From positions 17,645 through 81,644 of IMG/VR virus record IMGVR_UViG_3300020596_000020: 64,000 nucleotides of DNA; one strand, given 5' to 3'. The notes below the pieces were generated by a model that did not search any database, had not been told where the DNA came from, and saw nothing but the letters and a program-made list of their open reading frames with translations. Shown here in pieces: positions 31,823 through 40,417 of this stretch. Origin of the DNA: a virus. The translations under genes were made by a program, and so were the position numbers. The first letter of the stretch is position 1; each line of letters starts with the position of its first letter.

Positions 31823-33755
31823 CAACGTCTAAATAGTCATTGACTTTGATAATCACGTCACCCAAACGTGGATCACTTTCATCCACGTAGACATCGAACG
31901 GAATGACACGAAAAGTGTGAGAATGTTCGACCTCAATGTCCACTAACGTTCGTATACCATGCAAAATTATGATACCAACCACGACGCAATTCTCAGATCC
32001 CTTGAGAGAGTGCCCGATTAACAGTTGTTTGGCACGAACAACTGTGTTATCATCAAGTACCATCTTGTGCTCGGCGTTACACACAATCGTTCCATAGCAT
32101 GAATCTTGTTTCACTAGTAGTTCGTAGATTATCTCATCTTTTCTAGCAGATCTTGCGTTCACGGTCAAGACTTTACGATGAGCGCCTTCGATATCGATCA
32201 CAACGTCGTTTTTTTCAACTGTCTCGATGCGCTTATAACTTCCATCTGTCATCATGATCAAATGACGAGCATCTAAACAATCGATGTCTGGAACGTCAGT
32301 GCGAGCCAACGACATGAAGCGGGCGAAGATGAGATTGTTAGAAACAGGATCGACGTCTGTGATGCCGAGCACGAAGTTGACGAGGCTGCCGGCTCCGGAC
32401 CCGCGACCCGGACCGACGAGACAATCCTTCTTGGCAACATCAAGGATCGCCTTCAGAGTGAGGAAGTAAATGGAGTTGTCGAGCTTCTTGATGACGGACA
32501 GCTCGTTCTTGAGTCGCGCGACGTAGGCCGGTAGATGGGCCAACCGCTTCGCGCGCATGCCCTCCTTGCAACTCTCCACGAGCGTCTGGAACGGCGTCAT
32601 GTCGGGGCGAACGCCGAAGCTAGGAAGCTTCACGCTCGTGTCGATGGTCACGTCGCCGATGACGTCGTGCGCGACGTGCCAGGCGTTCTCGATGGACTCG
32701 GCTACGACCGCGTCGTCGTAGAACGCGTGACCCTCCTTGTACAGGTTGTACGCATCCCACATCTGATCCGCGTTCTTTGGATAGAGCTCGCACTTGAGCT
32801 GCTTCACGTCAGCCGGGATGGAGTCCGGACCGAGCTCCGAACCGCCGCGCCCCATGCGGCCAAGCAGCTTGTACACCTCGCGTGCGCGCCACAGATCGGG
32901 GCTACAGTAGTGCGAGTCAGCCGTAGCGACCAACTTGACGCCGTTCGACTTTGCGAACTCAAGCAGCACACGGTTGGTGAGGTGTTGAGGCGCTAAGCGG
33001 TTGAACTGGATCTCAGCGAACACGTTGTCGCGCCCGACGGCGTCCGTGAGTCTGTCGAACTCGTTGCCGACGGCTCGCATAACGGCGTCGCGCTTCCCAG
33101 GTTCGTCCAGGATATCTGGGGTCAACTCGTCGAACGACTTACCGGCGAACTGAGAGTACGTCGCCCAAGATGGCACGCCGGCAACGCAGGCCGTAGACAC
33201 TACGACGTCCTCGCCATGTTCCTTCAGCATTGCCGAGTCGATGCGCGGGAAGCGGTAATAACCCTCGCGCGCACTGCGAGACACCAAGCGAAAGATGTTC
33301 TCGAGGCCCTTCTGCGACTTAGGAAGCAGCACGAGGTGGTGGCGACGCTCGACCGGGTCGAGGTATTTGCCGTTACGCTTGGACGCGTCCTCGTCTTCCA
33401 CGGCGACGCCCGTGTCATCTTCGTCATTGTCCGGACGCTTGACTTTGGCAGCCTCGCGCTCTTCCTTGCGCACTTGGTCACGCGTGACTTTCGCTGCGGC
33501 CCAGTCCTTCAGACTCGGGATGTAGTATGCTTCGACCCCGGGAATGAACTTCATGGGTCGACCGTTTTTATTCAACTCCTGTGTTTTTTGGTAGCATTCA
33601 GGGAACGAGTTCATGTTTCCATGATTCGTCATAGCCATCGAGCTCATGCCATTGTCAGCAGCGAACTGGATGTGATCTCCTCCATCACCGAAGCCGTCGT
33701 AGATGCTTTTCCCATCGTGTGCGTGCAAGTTCGCGAACTTCTTCGGATTTACCAT
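31806..33755 (-). CDS. dnaE: DNA polymerase III alpha, N-terminal part fused to IntN
   Basis: 649 aa. It begins with a PHP domain (NLHAHDGKSIYDGFGDGG). PGRGSGAGSLVNFVLGITDV and FARFMSLARTDVPDID are the palm entrance of C-family polymerases. Residue 493 is Cys1 of the intein, directly after PDID, where the first catalytic Asp sits. The final 157 residues are IntN. The stop overlaps the endonuclease start, so the three genes are translationally linked. A tRNA-Thr gene lies just upstream. The start ATG has no Shine-Dalgarno. Confidence 0.88.
   Translation of the reverse strand: MVNPKKFANLHAHDGKSIYDGFGDGGDHIQFAADNGMSSMAMTNHGNMNSFPECYQKTQELNKNGRPMKFIPGVEAYYIPSLKDWAAAKVTRDQVRKEEREAAKVKRPDNDEDDTGVAVEDEDASKRNGKYLDPVERRHHLVLLPKSQKGLENIFRLVSRSAREGYYRFPRIDSAMLKEHGEDVVVSTACVAGVPSWATYSQFAGKSFDELTPDILDEPGKRDAVMRAVGNEFDRLTDAVGRDNVFAEIQFNRLAPQHLTNRVLLEFAKSNGVKLVATADSHYCSPDLWRAREVYKLLGRMGRGGSELGPDSIPADVKQLKCELYPKNADQMWDAYNLYKEGHAFYDDAVVAESIENAWHVAHDVIGDVTIDTSVKLPSFGVRPDMTPFQTLVESCKEGMRAKRLAHLPAYVARLKNELSVIKKLDNSIYFLTLKAILDVAKKDCLVGPGRGSGAGSLVNFVLGITDVDPVSNNLIFARFMSLARTDVPDIDCLDARHLIMMTDGSYKRIETVEKNDVVIDIEGAHRKVLTVNARSARKDEIIYELLVKQDSCYGTIVCNAEHKMVLDDNTVVRAKQLLIGHSLKGSENCVVVGIIILHGIRTLVDIEVEHSHTFRVIPFDVYVDESDPRLGDVIIKVNDYLDVDEVSK
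31809..32279 (-). other. IntN, N-terminal fragment of a split intein (about 157 aa)
   Basis: Begins CLDARHLIMMTDGSYKRIET (block A with Cys1), continues through VCNAEHKMVL (block B with its His) and TLVDIEVEHSHTFRV (block F). Where a complete intein would end in a His-Asn, this fragment reads VYVDES. Either it is a full-length intein whose own C-terminus has been lost and replaced in trans by the 21-aa IntC, or the split point is unusually late. Confidence 0.7.
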
Positions 33756-33795
33756 ACACTTCTATTGTCTGTCACTCGACCTCACACCCGAACAC

Positions 33796-33870
33796 TGGAG
33801 CCACCGACCGGACTTGAACCGGTATAACGAAGATACAAACTTCGGGTCCTGCCATTAAACGACAGTGGCT
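33796..33870 (-). tRNA. tRNA-Thr (anticodon TGT)
   Basis: 75 nt. The acceptor arm pairs AGCCACT with GGTGGCT (one G-T pair) and the CCA end is encoded. Anticodon arm CGAAG / CTTCG around TTTGTAT gives anticodon TGT (ACA codons). The T arm ACCGG / CCGGT has loop TTCAAGT. The D arm is short but plausible. It lies alone between small genes and dnaE. Confidence 0.85.
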
Positions 33871-33886
33871 AATCGCTGCTTTCCTC

Positions 33887-34129
33887 TTACTCTATCAGAC
33901 GCCGCGGCGAACGAATCAGTTCCCACGTCGAAGAGATATTCGCCTCATCGTTGCGAACGTTGACCACCTTACCTGTTGTCAGTCGTAGAGATACGTGTCC
34001 CTTGCGGGTTCTGCTGCGCTCAAGAATCAAGATCACTAGCGCGCCCTCGCGCCTGACAAGGATGTCACCTTTACACAATGACGCCCAAGTTGGGGCCATT
34101 TCATCGGACGAATTCCATCTAAACGACAT
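33887..34129 (-). CDS. Small protein of unknown function (80 aa)
   Basis: Beta-rich basic protein (GALVILILERSRTRKGHVSL) that might be a small beta-barrel. Starts inside the stop of the upstream gene (TAATG). No family recognised. Confidence 0.5.
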   Translation of the reverse strand: MSFRWNSSDEMAPTWASLCKGDILVRREGALVILILERSRTRKGHVSLRLTTGKVVNVRNDEANISSTWELIRSPRRLIE

Positions 34130-34479
34130 TAGTTGTCTTCACAGAGATCACGCCACCAGCGCTTGAGAAAAGACACGTTAGCCTCAGCAAGCAACGCATC
34201 GATCGTCAACAGTTCGTCGGCACAGATCGCTCCCGAGATGTAGGCGTCGATGATCACCTGCACCGGGATCTCCTTGGCTAGCGCGCGTAGCAGCGATCGA
34301 CGTGTATCGACAGATCGCAGGGCGACCAGGAACTCGGGACTGATCCATCCACGATTCGTCACCGTTTCATACGTGACACCAGCTCGATGTACGAGATCGT
34401 CTCGGACCGTCTTCAAACTCTCGTTCATGAGTTTCAACTGCACGACGCAATCACACAGGCGTCGTTCTCCCAGCCCCAC
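34129..34479 (-). CDS. Protein of unknown function (116 aa)
   Basis: GTG 34479 lies just after the stop of the upstream gene; longer frames run into it. Helical with a basic, Trp-containing end (SFLKRWWRDLCEDN). No family recognised. Confidence 0.5.
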   Translation of the reverse strand: MGLGERRLCDCVVQLKLMNESLKTVRDDLVHRAGVTYETVTNRGWISPEFLVALRSVDTRRSLLRALAKEIPVQVIIDAYISGAICADELLTIDALLAEANVSFLKRWWRDLCEDN

Positions 34480-34481
34480 AT

Positions 34482-34994
34482 TCAGTCCTCCACCGAGGTT
34501 AAAATTCCATAGATGTTGTCGGCCACGCACCAGCCGTTGACGCCCCCCTTGTTGTTTCCGATTTGGTAACGTCCGTCGCTCCCGACGGCAAGCACCAAGT
34601 GAAGATACTGATTGCCAGACACCTTGCAGAGAACGACAGAACCCACTTCAAGCGGGTGAGTTGCCGGCGCAACAGTCACCAGTTGACCATTCTTGACCCT
34701 ACCAGTCATAGAGTTACCACGCGGTCTGAACTTAACAGTCTTTCCGTTCTGTAAGTCTGTAATGTGACTGTCAGCCCACATCACGCTTCTCCCGGGCACC
34801 CACAGCCCATCCGGCGCTTCTGGATTCACCGGAGTCTCGCGAACTTGGTAGTCGCCCTTCGGGTCACGCGTCTGATACTTTTGTGCAAGGTCAACGGCTC
34901 TATTGCGATCCTCGAACGAAGCGATGTGTGTTCCCTCAACATCGTCGCGAATCCACGTGTACATCTCGCCCATGCTTTCGTAGCTGACGAGCAT
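34482..34994 (-). CDS. S24/S26 peptidase-like protein
   Basis: 170 aa from ATG 34994. FRPRGNSMTGRVKNGQLVTV followed by PLEVGSVVLCKVSGNQYLHLV is the core of the LexA/signal-peptidase fold, with the Ser of GNSM in the catalytic place. The usual catalytic Lys is not obvious. Related small proteins are common in phages with unclear roles. No HTH is visible, so it is not a repressor of the CI type. Confidence 0.55.
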   Translation of the reverse strand: MLVSYESMGEMYTWIRDDVEGTHIASFEDRNRAVDLAQKYQTRDPKGDYQVRETPVNPEAPDGLWVPGRSVMWADSHITDLQNGKTVKFRPRGNSMTGRVKNGQLVTVAPATHPLEVGSVVLCKVSGNQYLHLVLAVGSDGRYQIGNNKGGVNGWCVADNIYGILTSVED

Positions 34995-35013
34995 CACACC
35001 ATATTTTACATTT

Positions 35014-35490
35014 TTACTTGTCACCCTTGAGCTCCCTCCGCAATTCCATCCAAAGTACGCCCAGAACGTTGCAACCTGTCCACTCACCATCTGCTTTTAA
35101 TGCCGCGCCCCAGAAGAGACCAGTGCCCTGCGGACGTTTGGTGCAGTCTTCGATGAGGCAAGCGTCTTCTGTAAGCAACAGGTCAGCTTTAACCTTTGGG
35201 TGGGCTTCGACCTTCAAGCGAAGCACGATGCGCATCAAGTCAGCGTCTTCTTCCGACAGCGGTGTCACCACTCGCTTCTCGGCGTACTTTTTCGCTGTCA
35301 TCTTTGCTGCCATTGGCGACTTCTGTTCACGGATGAGGTCACGAATCGGGTCATTTTCGGCTAGACGCATGGCCTGGAACAGAGCCTCTGTCGTGCGCCA
35401 CTCTACACCCTGGTAGATGACGGGAAAGGGTGCCATGTTGCCGAGCCAGCCGTAGGGCTCGGATACTTTGCGGAAGGTGATGTTTCGCAT
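35014..35490 (-). CDS. NADAR (YbiA) domain protein
   Basis: 158 aa. [31 protein letters not shown] and the C-terminal [21 protein letters not shown] block are typical of the NADAR/YbiA family, which cleaves N-glycosidic bonds in ADP-ribose-linked or riboflavin-pathway compounds. In phages such proteins are candidates for reversing ADP-ribosylation or handling NAD derivatives in anti-defence. The start is six bases after a TAGATT promoter hexamer, with no Shine-Dalgarno. Confidence 0.8.
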   Translation of the reverse strand: MRNITFRKVSEPYGWLGNMAPFPVIYQGVEWRTTEALFQAMRLAENDPIRDLIREQKSPMAAKMTAKKYAEKRVVTPLSEEDADLMRIVLRLKVEAHPKVKADLLLTEDACLIEDCTKRPQGTGLFWGAALKADGEWTGCNVLGVLWMELRRELKGDK

Positions 35491-35496
35491 GTCTTC

Positions 35497-35531
35497 AATC
35501 TACACGAATGTTGAAGACAACCTATCTCTTC
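35497..35531 (-). promoter_or_regulatory. Phage-type promoter (GAAGAG-N23-TAGATT) before the NADAR gene
   Basis: GAAGAGATAG begins at 35531; TAGATT is at 35497-35502; six bases to the ATG. It stands just downstream of the terminator of the preceding gene, so it begins a new transcript. Confidence 0.65.
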
Positions 35532-35552
35532 ACAATTCTCAACACAAAAGGA

Positions 35553-35585
35553 AACACCCGGAAGCCATGAGGCCGTCCGGGTGTT
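35553..35585 (-). terminator. Rho-independent terminator after the GH5/esterase gene
   Basis: AACACCCGG pairs perfectly with CCGGGTGTT across a 15-base spacer and is followed on the minus strand by TTCCTTTTG. It lies 20 bases after the stop at 35605. Confidence 0.75.
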
Positions 35586-35604
35586 AAGCGAAGCGTAAGA
35601 AAGC

Positions 35605-38043
35605 TTAGTAAAGAATACCGCCGCTCGTCGGTACGTATTTCTTTGGGCCGTAATCCCAACAGAAACCGACCGTTGCTGAAGATGTGTTCGCAGCAATTGT
35701 GCCAACGCCGATGTTGTTGTTCAAAGGCGTTACCACGGTCTTGCCAGTGGCTGTTGGATTTGGGAAGATCGCTCCCCACACACCAGAAACACCGCGCAGC
35801 CTGCTGTCATTCAAGTAAATGATCATCCCTTTCCACGACAGCGGCACAGGGTTTTTGTTGGTGTAGGTGTAAACTTTACACCCGCCACTACCCCAATCGT
35901 ACGTCTTCACTGCGGTGACAACGAGAGGGAGGCAACCCTTTGCGCTGACTGTTCCCTTGACACTTGGACACAGATCGTTGACGTCGAGCACCCCATCGCC
36001 GTCAGTGTCGGTCGTCGGAGAAACGTATGTGCACGACTGACTGAGTGTGGGTGTGCCAGAGCATACAGTCGGATTCGAGGTCACCGTTCGCGTTTGCGTT
36101 CCGTTAGATTGGCAAACGTTCCAAGTCGAGTACGTGAACGTGCAAACAGGAGGAACATATGTACACGACTGTGTGAGCGACGCAGACGTCCCAACACAAC
36201 CGACCGGCAACGAAGTGACGGTTCGCGTCTGCGTTTCCGTTGACGAACACGATGACCACGTTGAGTATGTGAAGACACACGACGGAGGAGGCAAAGGCGC
36301 GCTGTCAGTCATCCAACCCGCGTTCATGAAGGGCAGCAAGCTGTTGATGAGATCATATTTGGTGCCGGTCGTCCCCACGTCGTTGTCCCAGTGACTACCA
36401 GGCTTCTCGATGAACGTCACCGGGAACCCGCGAGTCTTCAAGATGTTCATATTGTTACGCACGTTGGCGATCGCGTAGTACGTGATGGTATCGCCGGTGT
36501 GAGCAAGGTGAGCGATGTTGAGCTTCCAGCTCGCGGTCGTGGACGCCGTCATGGCAGTCACGCTCGGATTGGTGTTCTCGAAGATGAGTCCAGAGAACAA
36601 ATTTGCGTTCTTGAACGCGAGCTCGTACCCGATGTCACCGCCGGACGAGTATCCTCCGAGAATCACGCGACGCGGATCGACGTTAAAATGTGTCTTCATG
36701 TTCGCGATGGCGGCGAGGATCTTCGCACCGTCGGTCGCGTAGTTGGACCAACAAGCTCCCTCACGACCACCGACAGCAAGTGTGATCCAGTTCTGTGCGC
36801 CGCCAGGCGACACCATCCAGGCGTCGTACTGCGCCTGTCCACCGCATCCGTGGAGCCAGACGAGTAGTGAGATCGGAGTGGCGTGCGTCGCGTCGTAACT
36901 CGCTGGGACGTACGCCCAGTTGGTCTGACCGCTGTTGGTCGTAAAGACTGTGCTCTTCGTGTAGGCGATGGGGTTTGTCACCGGCGACGTTGTGGTCGGC
37001 GACAAAGTAAGGAACGGTGTGAGCCAGGCTGTCTGTGGGCGATCGACGCCTGCTTTCGGCTCGAGCGTGAGCATATACTCACCCCACCACGGTCCAGCAG
37101 CCCACCATGCCCAGCCAACGAGCACGTCAGAGTTGACGGTCGCGTACGTGAGGAAGTCCGTCACAGCAGCCTTACACGTCGACGTGTTCGGTGTTCCGAT
37201 CTCGCCGACCCAGATCTTCTTGCCGTTCTGTCGAGCCCATGCCACGACTGCGGTCATGCGAGTCGATCCAATAGTGGAGTTGACGCAATCTGTGCCGCCG
37301 CCACTACCGTCACTGTCGAAGTAGTTGTGCACCTCGAAGATCGAGTTGTTACCGCTGTCCACGTACTTGAGAAGCGCGACGGAGTTGGCCGTCCCGTACC
37401 AGGTCGCAGTCCAGCTGTGAGCGCCTGACCACGCGTTGCCAGGCACCGACACCACATTCGTCGCTCCCGTGGCTCGAATGGCCGCGGTGGCCGCGTTGGC
37501 AGTGATCACCCACTGCTCGGTGGGCATGTCGTGCGGCTCGTTGACGAGGCCGAACACAACCTTGAGATTGGACTTGTACTTGACGGCGAGTCGCGACCAG
37601 AGGTTCGCGAACACACTGGAGGGGACTTGTGTCGTGCCTACAACGCCATCATAGTAACGGGCGAAGTTGTGCGGATTAAGAACGACCGTCAAACCTTTCG
37701 ACGTCGCGTAGACGACGATGGCGTTGAGATCAGTCTCGTACGTCGGCACAAACGCGCCGTTGGCTGTCGGCTGCAGACGTTCCCATAAAAAACCGACACG
37801 AACCGTGTTCATGCCCTTACTAGCGAAATAGTCGACTTCGCTTGTTGTCGGCCAAACATAATCGGTGCCCTTGACGCCAGGCTTTGCAGTACCAAACTCG
37901 GCTCCAGCGAGATTGATGCCGTGCATCGCGGGAAGACTGACTTCAGTCTTGGGGAAGTCGCTGCGACCGATATGCGGGTAACAGCCGACGGTTATCAGCA
38001 CGGTGCTGACGATAAGAATGAGATATCGGATGATCTTGTTCAT
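35605..38043 (-). CDS. Secreted modular GH5 glycosidase plus esterase with thrombospondin-like and CBM2-like modules
   Basis: 812 aa. Signal peptide ending ITVGC21, probably lipidated. Residues 38-345 are a GH5 (cellulase-type) barrel: VVFGLVNEP with Glu169 as acid/base, and KKIWVGEIGTP with Glu281 as nucleophile. Residues about 365-560 form a CE1/LpqC-like esterase with VWLHGCGG, GYSSG (Ser466) and a late PGSHWDND. Two TSP1-like repeats follow (CxFTYSTW ... GTQTRTVTS), then a calcium-type DTDGDGVLDVNDLC repeat, and a C-terminal module resembling CBM2. From family knowledge it should cut beta-glycans and release ester side groups outside the cell. Composition and modules are those of bacterial cell-wall-degrading enzymes, so transfer from a host is likely. 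Confidence 0.85.
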   Translation of the reverse strand: MNKIIRYLILIVSTVLITVGCYPHIGRSDFPKTEVSLPAMHGINLAGAEFGTAKPGVKGTDYVWPTTSEVDYFASKGMNTVRVGFLWERLQPTANGAFVPTYETDLNAIVVYATSKGLTVVLNPHNFARYYDGVVGTTQVPSSVFANLWSRLAVKYKSNLKVVFGLVNEPHDMPTEQWVITANAATAAIRATGATNVVSVPGNAWSGAHSWTATWYGTANSVALLKYVDSGNNSIFEVHNYFDSDGSGGGTDCVNSTIGSTRMTAVVAWARQNGKKIWVGEIGTPNTSTCKAAVTDFLTYATVNSDVLVGWAWWAAGPWWGEYMLTLEPKAGVDRPQTAWLTPFLTLSPTTTSPVTNPIAYTKSTVFTTNSGQTNWAYVPASYDATHATPISLLVWLHGCGGQAQYDAWMVSPGGAQNWITLAVGGREGACWSNYATDGAKILAAIANMKTHFNVDPRRVILGGYSSGGDIGYELAFKNANLFSGLIFENTNPSVTAMTASTTASWKLNIAHLAHTGDTITYYAIANVRNNMNILKTRGFPVTFIEKPGSHWDNDVGTTGTKYDLINSLLPFMNAGWMTDSAPLPPPSCVFTYSTWSSCSSTETQTRTVTSLPVGCVGTSASLTQSCTYVPPVCTFTYSTWNVCQSNGTQTRTVTSNPTVCSGTPTLSQSCTYVSPTTDTDGDGVLDVNDLCPSVKGTVSAKGCLPLVVTAVKTYDWGSGGCKVYTYTNKNPVPLSWKGMIIYLNDSRLRGVSGVWGAIFPNPTATGKTVVTPLNNNIGVGTIAANTSSATVGFCWDYGPKKYVPTSGGILY

Positions 38044-38597
38044 ATATTTTCCTTACGGTCGCTGAGACCTTCTTCGACGGCAAACTCGATCTCACGTAAC
38101 TCGCGGTCGAGATCTTCGTCTGAAGTATCAAGAAAGATATGACGTGTCTTCAGGCGCGGCGCGCACTGCTTGTAGAGGGTGTCGATCGCCGTGATCTGGT
38201 CCTCTTTGATGGTGATATCATCTTCGTCGACCCGGCCAACGTACCCCTGTAGTCGGGTACACACGACGATAAGCGCGTTCATGCGTGCGTACGCTTCATC
38301 GAGCTGCGCGACGACATCAGGGTCGGTCGGGCGGCCGAAGTGTTTCGAGTAGACAATCTCAGATGGAAAGTTGCGGTCAAGAATGACCGATGTGTCAGTC
38401 TGCTCAAGGAAGTCCGCCAGCGTCGTCTCGCCAAAACGGAGGAAGGGCAGAAACTGCGACCGGTCGCTCATGAAGAACTTCTTCTGGACTTGCGCCTTAA
38501 AGATCGGAATGTCGAGACTGGCAGAGAGAGCCTTAGCAATCTCAGTTTTTCCGACCCTCTCCGTCCCTTCTAGGATAATGATTCTCTGTTTGCTCAT
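38040..38597 (-). CDS. P-loop nucleotide kinase (thymidylate/dNMP kinase-like)
   Basis: 185 aa. Walker A GTERVGKT (11-18), then a VILDRNFPSEIVY segment like the DRY/DRW region of dNMP kinases. It is one of two such kinases in the window. With the predicted dCMP hydroxymethylase, one may phosphorylate hydroxymethyl-dCMP, as T4 gp1 does, but the substrate cannot be read off. It overlaps the start of the GH5 gene by four bases. Confidence 0.65.
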   Translation of the reverse strand: MSKQRIIILEGTERVGKTEIAKALSASLDIPIFKAQVQKKFFMSDRSQFLPFLRFGETTLADFLEQTDTSVILDRNFPSEIVYSKHFGRPTDPDVVAQLDEAYARMNALIVVCTRLQGYVGRVDEDDITIKEDQITAIDTLYKQCAPRLKTRHIFLDTSDEDLDRELREIEFAVEEGLSDRKENI

Positions 38598-38606
38598 GCT
38601 TTTATC

Positions 38607-38891
38607 CTAGCCGCTCGTGCTCATTTCAATCTGCTGATCCAGTTGCTCGTCGAGCGTATGAACCTGTTCGCAGAGCTCGCGAATAATCTCGAACAAGAAT
38701 TTCGTCTCAACGTCGTGATGCGTGCTCAACTTTTTGTACTCAATTGCCCAAGCATCCTCTCCAATGGGAGATGACTCATTATCAAGCTTGGATAGCGGCA
38801 TCCAAGTTTCAGGATTGTCTATGCCTTCACGAAGTAGGATCTCGACGCGTTGCGCGATGTTAAGCGACTTCTTCTCTTTTTTAATCGCCAA
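38607..38891 (-). CDS. Small protein of unknown function (94 aa)
   Basis: Helical, with a Lys-rich start (MAIKKEKKSLN) and a C-terminal coiled coil (LFEIIRELCEQVHTLDEQLD). No family recognised. It overlaps the upstream gene by 11 bases. Confidence 0.55.
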   Translation of the reverse strand: MAIKKEKKSLNIAQRVEILLREGIDNPETWMPLSKLDNESSPIGEDAWAIEYKKLSTHHDVETKFLFEIIRELCEQVHTLDEQLDQQIEMSTSG

Positions 38892-39177
38892 AGAATCCTC
38901 CTGAACTCTGTGCTGGAAGTTTGAAACCGTTCATTAGCGACTTGAGACACGACTCGCATAACGAGAATGTATACGTCATGTCGTCGGGTAAGTCCGAAAA
39001 ATAGCCAGTCGTGAAGCTGGTCTCGATGAGACCATACCAACTACGTTTCCAAGTCCAATCGTTCTTATACATCTCTTCTTGCTGAGAGGTCGAGCAAAGC
39101 TCGGAACAATTGTTACAACGAATTTCGTCAACAACCTCGATCTCTTCTGTCACAACGATCTTTTTAACGGTTTTCAA
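38881..39177 (-). CDS. Zinc-ribbon protein of unknown function (98 aa)
   Basis: CNNCSELC with CESCLKS form two Cys pairs about 50 residues apart, consistent with a zinc ribbon. The part WKRSWYGLIETSFTTGYFSD resembles WIKRDWNGVIETNLADYWSD in the plus-strand protein at 41499-41921, suggesting distant relatedness. Function unknown. Confidence 0.55.
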   Translation of the reverse strand: MKTVKKIVVTEEIEVVDEIRCNNCSELCSTSQQEEMYKNDWTWKRSWYGLIETSFTTGYFSDLPDDMTYTFSLCESCLKSLMNGFKLPAQSSGGFFGD

Positions 39178-39443
39178 TCTTCCTCCTCAGGCCCAAGGAA
39201 CTTCTTGAACCACTCAACGACCTCGTCGTCGTCTCCGATCATGAGCCATGAGGCGTCGTAATGAAGGCTAGCATACTGCTCGCTTCGCCAACGCCAAAAC
39301 ATGAACGCTTCCGCCGCGCTCAACTCGGCGAACATGCGTGCTCGTAGAACATTACGAATGCGTGAGATATCGGCGATCCCACCCCAATTGCCCCAGCCGG
39401 TGAGGAACAAGAATCTCTGATCCACACGTTGTTGAATTGTCAT
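39174..39443 (-). CDS. Small protein of unknown function (89 aa)
   Basis: Trp-rich helical protein with an acidic C-terminus (GPEEED). Coupled to neighbours by four-base overlaps. No family recognised. Confidence 0.55.
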   Translation of the reverse strand: MTIQQRVDQRFLFLTGWGNWGGIADISRIRNVLRARMFAELSAAEAFMFWRWRSEQYASLHYDASWLMIGDDDEVVEWFKKFLGPEEED

Positions 39444-40249
39444 CGGATGATCAGCTCCCCCACCTTACCGCGACCCATACCGTTGCTGTTGATCGAGCGA
39501 CGCGCCTGCACCTCATACAAATCGAACATCTTATAGAGCTCGCGCACGAGCGGTGTGTCCGAGTTGGACAACATAACATGTACGCCACGCGACTTTAGAT
39601 CAAGCGCAAGGTCACGCAAACGCAGCTGCTCGGGCGCACCGAACCCGTTGGCTGTGTAATCAACGAAGCTCGTTGCAGTCAGCGGGATGTACGGAGGATC
39701 GAAGTAGACTAGGTCACCTTCACTAGTGTGCTTGTCGACGTCGCCGAAATCCTCGGTGTTGAGATACAAATTCGGCGCGCGTAAAGCGATCGAACACGCC
39801 ATCAGATTCGCCTCGTCGAGGAACATGCCGGACCGATCGCCCCCGTACGGGACGTTCATGCCGCCGCCGGCGTTCTCACGCCAGAGACCGTTGAAACACG
39901 TCTTGTTGAGGAAGATAAACCGAGCCGCAGCCTCGGGCTCTGCGAAGAACACGGACCCTTCCTGATTCAGGAGATCACGCTGTTCGTAATAACACTTCTT
40001 CGTGCGCTTAAAGGTGCGCATGTGAGAGACGACTTCTTGTAGATCCTCTTTAATACAGCGGAAGGCGTTGACGAGACGCGGGTTGAAGTCAGACAGATAC
40101 GCCGTCTTCGGCGCGAGCGCGAAGAACAGGGCGCCACCGCCGAGGAACGGCTCGTGGTAAGTCTTGAACTCCTTGGGAGCGAGCTCGAGAAGGTGTGGCA
40201 AAAGTTGAGTTTTTCCTCCAACCCAACGCAAAAAAGGTTTCATTTTCAT
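39440..40249 (-). CDS. dam: DNA adenine methyltransferase (Dam, D12 class)
   Basis: 269 aa. FLRWVGGKTQLLPHLLEL is the N-terminal motif of D12-class enzymes, YHEPFLGGGALFFAL the SAM-binding motif, and VYFDPPYIPL the catalytic DPPY. NSNGMGRGKVGELIIR closes the domain. It would methylate N6 of adenine, probably in GATC or a similar site, protecting phage DNA or marking it. It overlaps the small Lys/Glu-rich gene upstream. Confidence 0.9.
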   Translation of the reverse strand: MKMKPFLRWVGGKTQLLPHLLELAPKEFKTYHEPFLGGGALFFALAPKTAYLSDFNPRLVNAFRCIKEDLQEVVSHMRTFKRTKKCYYEQRDLLNQEGSVFFAEPEAAARFIFLNKTCFNGLWRENAGGGMNVPYGGDRSGMFLDEANLMACSIALRAPNLYLNTEDFGDVDKHTSEGDLVYFDPPYIPLTATSFVDYTANGFGAPEQLRLRDLALDLKSRGVHVMLSNSDTPLVRELYKMFDLYEVQARRSINSNGMGRGKVGELIIR

Positions 40250-40365
40250 CCGAACTTCTTCTTAAGCTTCTCGAACGTCTTTCGTTCCTCTTCGACTTCA
40301 CAAACTTTCTTCTCGGCGAGAGCTTCTTGAGCTTTTTTCTCGCGTTCTAGCTTCTTTTTAAGCAT
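40246..40365 (-). CDS. Small Lys/Glu-rich coiled-coil peptide (39 aa)
   Basis: ATG 40365 encodes MLKKKLEREKKAQEALAEKK and a similar remainder, ending FGG-like at an ATGA overlap with dam. The heptad pattern is regular. No family recognised. Confidence 0.45.
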   Translation of the reverse strand: MLKKKLEREKKAQEALAEKKVCEVEEERKTFEKLKKKFG

Positions 40366-40417
40366 TTTACGTTCTATATCTTGCTCGACTGCGATCTCTG
40401 CAAGTAACGAATCTCAC

